Below, in pieces: positions 59,763 through 64,000 of a stretch of 64,000 nucleotides of DNA (position 1 is the stretch's first letter; every line of letters begins with the position of its first letter). Both the position numbers and the translations under genes were made by a program. The notes under the pieces are model-generated. The model saw nothing but the letters and a program-made list of their open reading frames with translations. It had not been told where the DNA came from and did not search any database. Location: assembly GCF_014137855.1 (NCBI RefSeq), contig NZ_JACGWT010000001.1, positions 124,001 through 188,000 on the forward strand, given 5' to 3'. This DNA comes from Microlunatus kandeliicorticis. GTDB lineage: Bacteria; Actinomycetota; Actinomycetes; Propionibacteriales; Propionibacteriaceae.

Positions 59763-62700
59763 TCAGCTGCGGACGACCTCGGCGGCCAGCGCCTCCGCAC
59801 GCGCGGCCAGCCGGTCCATCCCCAGCCGCTCCGCCTCCCGGCGGACCGCGGCGACCTCGTCCGGATCGGGGCCACCAGCTTCGCCCGGCCGGTCGTCGAG
59901 AGCGAGCTCGAGATCGAGCAGCCGGGCCCGGAGCAGATGTCGGGACGCGCGCTGCGCACGACACAGCTCGCGGGCTGCGGCGACCCGGGTCCGCGCCGTC
60001 GTCGGGTCGCCGACCAGCCGGCTGAGCCGGGCCAGCGCGAGGTCGACCGGGCCGACGTTGCCCACGTGGCCGATCGCCGCGACCTGCCCCGACCAGCGCG
60101 ACAACCGCGTCCGCAGCGGCTCGGCCAGCTCGGCCAGCCCCAGGTCGGCGACGGTGTGGGCGAGCAGGGTCAGCCGTCCGTGGGTGGTCCAGATGACCGG
60201 CTCGGGGCGGGCGATCTCCGCGGTCAGCGCCTCCACCGACCCGGGACGCCGCTGCAGTGCGGCGACGATCACCCGCAGCCAGAACAGCGCCGGGCCGGCC
60301 AGCGGGATCTCCAACCCGTCGAGCCGGTCGCGGTCCCAGGCCACCGAGATCTTCGACAGCTCGAAGACGCCGTCGTTGTAGAGCTCGGTCTCCGCGTGCA
60401 CCTGCCAGGCGCGCTCGAACTGCTCGGCCGCCCGGTCGAGGTCCTCGCCGTGCCACTGGGTGAGCTCGGCCTCGATCCAGCGCAGCTGCGCCCGGCTGAC
60501 CGGGAGCCGTAGCTCGTCGGCGGCGGCGATCCCGTCGCGGACGTGGGCGGCGGCCTCGTCGACCCGGCCGAGCAGCAGCGAGGTCAGCGCCCCGAGGTTG
60601 TGGCAGAACACGGCGTCGAGCCGGGACTGGTCGTGCGGCAGCCCGGCCAGCCGGGTCAGCACCGCGTCCACCTCGGCGGCCCGGTCCGCGACGCCGGAGT
60701 AGGTGATGGCCCGGGCCAGCAGCGCGTCGGCCAGCGCGTCGGGGTCGTCGAGCCGCTCGGCCACCGCGATCGCCTCGCGCCCGAGCCGGTCGGGGACGTC
60801 CGGGTCCGGGTGGTAGCAGGAGCCGACCGCGAGGGTGGCCAGCACCCGCACCCGGTCGGCCGGGCTGTCCTCGAGCAGCCCGGTCAGCTGCTCGAGCCGC
60901 CGGATCAGCACGCTGTCCGGGGTGGTGCCGTAGACCGCCCACGGCCAGGCGCCGCTCGACCTCAGCAGCGAGACGGCGATCCGCCCGCAGGCCTCGAGCC
61001 GACCGGTGTCGATGGCCCGGGCCAGCTCCTCGTCGACGGTCTCGACCGCGGTGGTGCCGCGTCCGGACCGGGCGTAGGCGGTCACCTGCGCAGCGACCAG
61101 GTCGCCACGGTCCTGCTGGGCCGACGGCGGGAGCAGGTCGAGCGCCTGCAGCGCGCCGCCCCACCAGTAGGCGGCGTCGGCGGACTGCCAGCGCGCGGCC
61201 GCCTGTTCGGCGGCGGCCCGGCAGGCCGCGACGGTCTCGGCCGGGTCGCCGAGCGGGAGCGCGGCCAGCAGGTGCGCGGCCCGTTGGTGGACGGCCTCGG
61301 GACGTCCGCGGTCGGCCACCTCGTCCGCGATCCGCAGGTGCAGCCGCTGCCGACGGAGTCCGGTCAGCCCGTCGGCCACCTGTTCGCGCATCAGCGCGTG
61401 CACGAACGCGTACCCGCCGGGGGTGCCGTCGCCGCCGGCCACGATCAGGTGCTCGTCGGCGGCGTCATCGAGCAGGTCGGCGAGCTCGTCGCGGTCGAGC
61501 CGGAGGATCCGCTCGAGCAGGTCGACGTCGAGGGTCTGGCCGACCAGCGCGGCCACCCGGAGCACCCGCAGCACCTCGGCGTCGACGGTGGCGAGCCGTC
61601 GGTCGAGCACCGAGCGGACCGCGCCGGGGATCTCGCCCGCGCCCCGGCCCGACTCGGGCAGCCGGGCGTACTCGGCGACGAAGAACGGGTTGCCGCCGGT
61701 CCGCTCGGCCAGGGCGTCGGCCTCGGCCGGGGTGAGCGGGGTGGCGCTGACCCGGTCGGCGAGCCGGGCCACCTCGTCGGGCGACAGCGGCGGCACCACC
61801 ACGTGCCGGGACCGGCTGGCCCGGACGACCGCGGCCAGCAGCCGGGCCTGCGGCAGGTCCCCGCCCGCCGGCACCGGACGGGTGGTCAGCAGCACGGCCA
61901 GCCCCGGCACCGGGGGTGACTGGGCGAGCACGGTCAGGAAGCCCAGCGTGGTGGGGTCGGCCCAGTGCACGTCGTCGAGATGGAGCAGCAGGCCGCCCGC
62001 CCCGGCGGCGTGCCGGGCCAGCACCGCGCGGACCCGTTCGATGGTGGCGAACCGGGCCGCGTCGACCTCCACCCCGGCGGGCGGGAGCAGCACGGCGTCC
62101 GGGTCCTCCCCGAGGTCGCGGAGCACCTGCCGGAGCGGCCACCAGGCCGGCTGGCCGGGCTCGTCCGGGCAGCGGCCGACGACGAGCGAGCCGCCGGCGT
62201 CGGCCCAGCGGGCCAGGCAGGCCTGGGCCAGCCGGCTCTTGCCGATCCCGGCGACGCCCTCGAGCACCGCCCAGCCGGTGCGCCCGGGCTCCAGCACCGC
62301 GGCCAGCGCGGCCAGCTCGGTGCTGCGGCCGATCAGGGTGTCGCTCTCCTCGCCGGCGCTGCTCGGGTCGCTCGGGTCTCCCGGGCCTCCCGGGGCGCGG
62401 TCTGCCGACGGGTCGCCCGGGTCCGCGGCCGGTCGGGTCGTCCTCGGGTGCGCCGCGTGGACCGGGGCCGGCTCGACCACCGGAGGGACCGACGAGACCG
62501 CGGCGGCGGGCGGGCGACCAGCCGTGAGACCCACGGTCGCGAGCGGGACGGCCGGCCCGGGCCAGCCGGCGAGCGCGGCGTCCTGGCGCAGGATGGCGCC
62601 CTGCAGGTCGCGGAGCGCGGGCCCGGGTTCGAGGCCGAGCTCTTCGTCGAGGCGGGTGGCGTGGGCGCGGTAGGTGTCCAGGGCCTCGGCGGTGCGACCG

Positions 62701-63320
62701 GCCCGGTGCAGCGCGACCAGGTGCAGCCAGCAGGCGCGCTCGTCGAGCGGGTGGTCGGCGTGCAGGGCGGCCGAGGTGTGCACGGCCTCGGTGACCCGGT
62801 CGAGCCCGAGCAGCCCGGCGACCAGCGTCTGTCGACAGGCGGTGCGCCGCTCCTCGGCGGCCGCGACCGCCGGGACGACCCAGTTTTCGTCGGCGAAGTC
62901 GGCGAGCAGCGGGCCCCGCCAGCGGTCGAGCGCGGCGGTGGCCGCGGTGACCGCGGTCGCCCAGTCCCGGTCGTCGGCGGCCCGGACGGCGCGGTCGGCG
63001 TCCTCGCGGAACCGGGCCAGGTCGAGCCCACCGGGGCCGACGGTGCAGCGGTAGCCCGGGGGCTGGCGGACGATCGGGGTGGTGGCGTCCTCGTCGCGGA
63101 GGACGCGGCGCAGGTTCGAGACGTAGGCCTGCAGGCTGGTGAGCACGCTGCCGGGCGGGTCGTCCCCCCAGACGTCGGCGACGATCCGGTCGGTCGAGAC
63201 GGCGCGACCGGCCTCGAGCAGCAGCACGGCGAGCACCGCGCGCTGCTTGGGCGGGCCGAGCGGGAGCTGGACGCCGTCGCGCCGGACCTCGAGCGGGCCG
63301 AGGACGGCGAACTCCAGCAC
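59763..63320 (-). CDS. SARP/BTAD regulator with AAA ATPase and TPR-like C-terminus (AfsR/LuxR-like large regulator)
   Basis: About 1185 residues from GTG 63320 (VLEFAVLGPLEVRRDG). Residues 1-98 form the OmpR-like winged helix and 99-248 the BTAD bundle (DLARFREDADRAVRAADD, LGLEPGPALRDLQGAIL). A Pro/Asp-rich linker (about 250-325) leads to an ATPase: Walker A GVAGIGKSRLA (about 355-362), Walker B LLHLDDVHWADP (about 448). Helical repeats fill the rest. SARP proteins activate antibiotic and peptide gene clusters. It is located 224 bases upstream of, and codirectional with, the repeat-peptide operon. Confidence 0.85.
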   Translation of the reverse strand: MLEFAVLGPLEVRRDGVQLPLGPPKQRAVLAVLLLEAGRAVSTDRIVADVWGDDPPGSVLTSLQAYVSNLRRVLRDEDATTPIVRQPPGYRCTVGPGGLDLARFREDADRAVRAADDRDWATAVTAATAALDRWRGPLLADFADENWVVPAVAAAEERRTACRQTLVAGLLGLDRVTEAVHTSAALHADHPLDERACWLHLVALHRAGRTAEALDTYRAHATRLDEELGLEPGPALRDLQGAILRQDAALAGWPGPAVPLATVGLTAGRPPAAAVSSVPPVVEPAPVHAAHPRTTRPAADPGDPSADRAPGGPGDPSDPSSAGEESDTLIGRSTELAALAAVLEPGRTGWAVLEGVAGIGKSRLAQACLARWADAGGSLVVGRCPDEPGQPAWWPLRQVLRDLGEDPDAVLLPPAGVEVDAARFATIERVRAVLARHAAGAGGLLLHLDDVHWADPTTLGFLTVLAQSPPVPGLAVLLTTRPVPAGGDLPQARLLAAVVRASRSRHVVVPPLSPDEVARLADRVSATPLTPAEADALAERTGGNPFFVAEYARLPESGRGAGEIPGAVRSVLDRRLATVDAEVLRVLRVAALVGQTLDVDLLERILRLDRDELADLLDDAADEHLIVAGGDGTPGGYAFVHALMREQVADGLTGLRRQRLHLRIADEVADRGRPEAVHQRAAHLLAALPLGDPAETVAACRAAAEQAAARWQSADAAYWWGGALQALDLLPPSAQQDRGDLVAAQVTAYARSGRGTTAVETVDEELARAIDTGRLEACGRIAVSLLRSSGAWPWAVYGTTPDSVLIRRLEQLTGLLEDSPADRVRVLATLAVGSCYHPDPDVPDRLGREAIAVAERLDDPDALADALLARAITYSGVADRAAEVDAVLTRLAGLPHDQSRLDAVFCHNLGALTSLLLGRVDEAAAHVRDGIAAADELRLPVSRAQLRWIEAELTQWHGEDLDRAAEQFERAWQVHAETELYNDGVFELSKISVAWDRDRLDGLEIPLAGPALFWLRVIVAALQRRPGSVEALTAEIARPEPVIWTTHGRLTLLAHTVADLGLAELAEPLRTRLSRWSGQVAAIGHVGNVGPVDLALARLSRLVGDPTTARTRVAAARELCRAQRASRHLLRARLLDLELALDDRPGEAGGPDPDEVAAVRREAERLGMDRLAARAEALAAEVVRS

Positions 63321-63420
63321 GGAGCCATTCTGTCGAGTCCCGGCCCGCGGCGTGGGCGGTTGGTCCAGCATCGGCCGGCTTTCTGTCGGGTCCGCACGAT
63401 TTGGACCGGGGACCGGACGG

Positions 63421-63461
63421 GCGAGCGGCCGCCCCGGGTCGGACCCGGGACGGCCGCTCGC
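63421..63461 (-). terminator. inverted repeat after the FAD oxidase gene
   Basis: Arms GCGAGCGGCCG (63421-63431) and CGGCCGCTCGC (63451-63461) are perfectly complementary, extended inward by CCCGGGTC/GACCCGGG with one mismatch. It begins 21 bases after the minus-strand stop at 63482 and ends ahead of the regulator gene. No U-tract is seen. Confidence 0.5.
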
Positions 63462-63481
63462 GTGCGGTGCGGACGAGGGCG

Positions 63482-64000
63482 TCAGCCGCGGAACGGCTCG
63501 GCGGCCACCAGCACCCGGTGCGGGTCGTAGCTGTCGGCCAGCGACCCGAGCCGGGCGAACGTCGCCGCGTCGTACATCCGGGCCACGCCGGCCGGGTCGG
63601 CGGTGGCGCTGAAGTTGGGCAGGTTGGTCGCGCTCGCCCCACCCAGGCTCCACGGCGCCAGTGCGTCGAGCAGCGCCGCGGCGTGCTGCTGGGCCGGCCC
63701 GACCACCGGCGGGACACCGAGCGAGATGGCCAGCAGGGTGAAGGCCGCCTCGCGGTGGCAGAGCGCGCTCGGCGTCGCCCCCGGCTCGGCCAGCGCCCCG
63801 CCGAGCAGCCGGAGCTCGACGATGATCTGCGGGCACGGCCGGTCCGGCTGGTCCGCGTCCGGCCCGGCCAGGGCCAGCAGCGTCTCGACCGCGGCCTCGG
63901 GCAGCTCGGCCAACAGGGTGGCCGTCTCGGTGCTCGGCATCGGGTCGACCGGGTCGGCGTGGATCATCCCGATCGCCGCGTACGGCATCGGCCCGACCCC
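63482..64000 (-). CDS. FAD-linked oxidase, C-terminal BBE part (truncated by window edge)
   Basis: The frame is open to the right edge; its 173 codons give the C-terminal end of a flavin oxidoreductase of the berberine-bridge/PCMH type. The BBE motif occupies the tail: FARLGSLADSYDPHRVLVAA (the usual YDPxxxF). Upstream residues PYAAIGMIHADPVDP and TATLLAELPEAAVETLLAL fit the substrate domain. Covalent FAD attachment residues would lie outside the window. The product is probably a small-molecule oxidase codirectional with the SARP regulator. Confidence 0.75.
   Translation of the reverse strand, partial: GVGPMPYAAIGMIHADPVDPMPSTETATLLAELPEAAVETLLALAGPDADQPDRPCPQIIVELRLLGGALAEPGATPSALCHREAAFTLLAISLGVPPVVGPAQQHAAALLDALAPWSLGGASATNLPNFSATADPAGVARMYDAATFARLGSLADSYDPHRVLVAAEPFRG

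Noticed and set aside
61465-63717. 750-codon minus-strand frame in another phase of the SARP gene
   Set aside because: Arg/Pro-rich alternative reading phase with no motif; the frame from 63320 carries the SARP, Walker and TPR-like signals.
59763-63836. 1357-codon frame joining the SARP gene to upstream coding
   Set aside because: The upstream part (63321-63836) is another phase of the FAD oxidase gene and would cross its terminator hairpin; GTG 63320 with the SARP start motif fits better.

Overview
The window is GC-rich DNA from an actinomycete. The signs are strong G/C codon bias, many GTG starts, 4-bp GTGA/ATGA gene overlaps, many promoters placed so that the start codon is the first transcribed base, an LLM-class (F420-type) oxidoreductase, a SigB/SigF-type sigma factor and a SARP/BTAD regulator. 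I cannot name the genus. I see no phage, insertion sequence, rRNA or CRISPR array.

Layout. 1-13.7 kb: small metabolic and regulatory units. These are a MerR regulator divergent from SnoaL/SDR genes, an HxlR regulator divergent from DHFR-like/MBL genes, a MerR-VOC fusion with a VOC partner, two APH-type kinases, a Nudix protein, a PhyH oxygenase, an ArsR/SRPBCC pair and a ChrB-like protein. 14-18 kb: GlsB-like membrane protein, MFS, DUF2127, and a TerC gene behind a probable yybP-ykoY manganese riboswitch. 18-28 kb: a YcaO/NAD-reductase operon divergent from a six-gene operon (unknown 102-aa protein, deacetylase-like protein, alpha/beta hydrolase fused to a gluconate-dehydrogenase-subunit-3 domain, GMC oxidoreductase, iminopeptidase-like hydrolase, amino-acid permease). 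I do not recognise this set as a described pathway. 28-34 kb: secreted beta-propeller protein, DMT transporter, SigB/F-like sigma factor, SDR and DJ-1/PfpI proteins.

34-47 kb is a selenium-dependent formate dehydrogenase region. The catalytic subunit is read through an in-frame TGA (Sec189) followed at once by a SECIS-like hairpin. It is followed by the iron-sulfur and NrfD-type membrane subunits. The decoding apparatus (selD, tRNA-Sec with anticodon TCA, selA, selB) lies 2-5 kb further on. A spore-photoproduct-lyase-like radical SAM gene and a stress-type SDR with a SigF-like promoter sit between.

47-57 kb: MalY-like lyase, MFS, and a LacI-controlled sugar or sugar-acid operon (Gfo/Idh/MocA, DUF993, TIM-barrel isomerase, NAD epimerase, ManD-like dehydratase). 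57-64 kb, all on the minus strand: truncated BBE-type FAD oxidase, SARP/AAA regulator, then a compact three-gene unit of an Asp/Gly/Ala repeat peptide, a JmjC/cupin oxygenase and a sucrase/ferredoxin-like protein. This looks like a peptide-modification cassette and, with the YcaO locus, is the best candidate for undescribed biology.

Across the window an intergenic element with invariant core TCGACRGGCTC and co-varying outer arms recurs at six gene junctions, four of them convergent. No gene-free stretch exceeds 300 bases; the longest is 13720-14005, where I see no gene.
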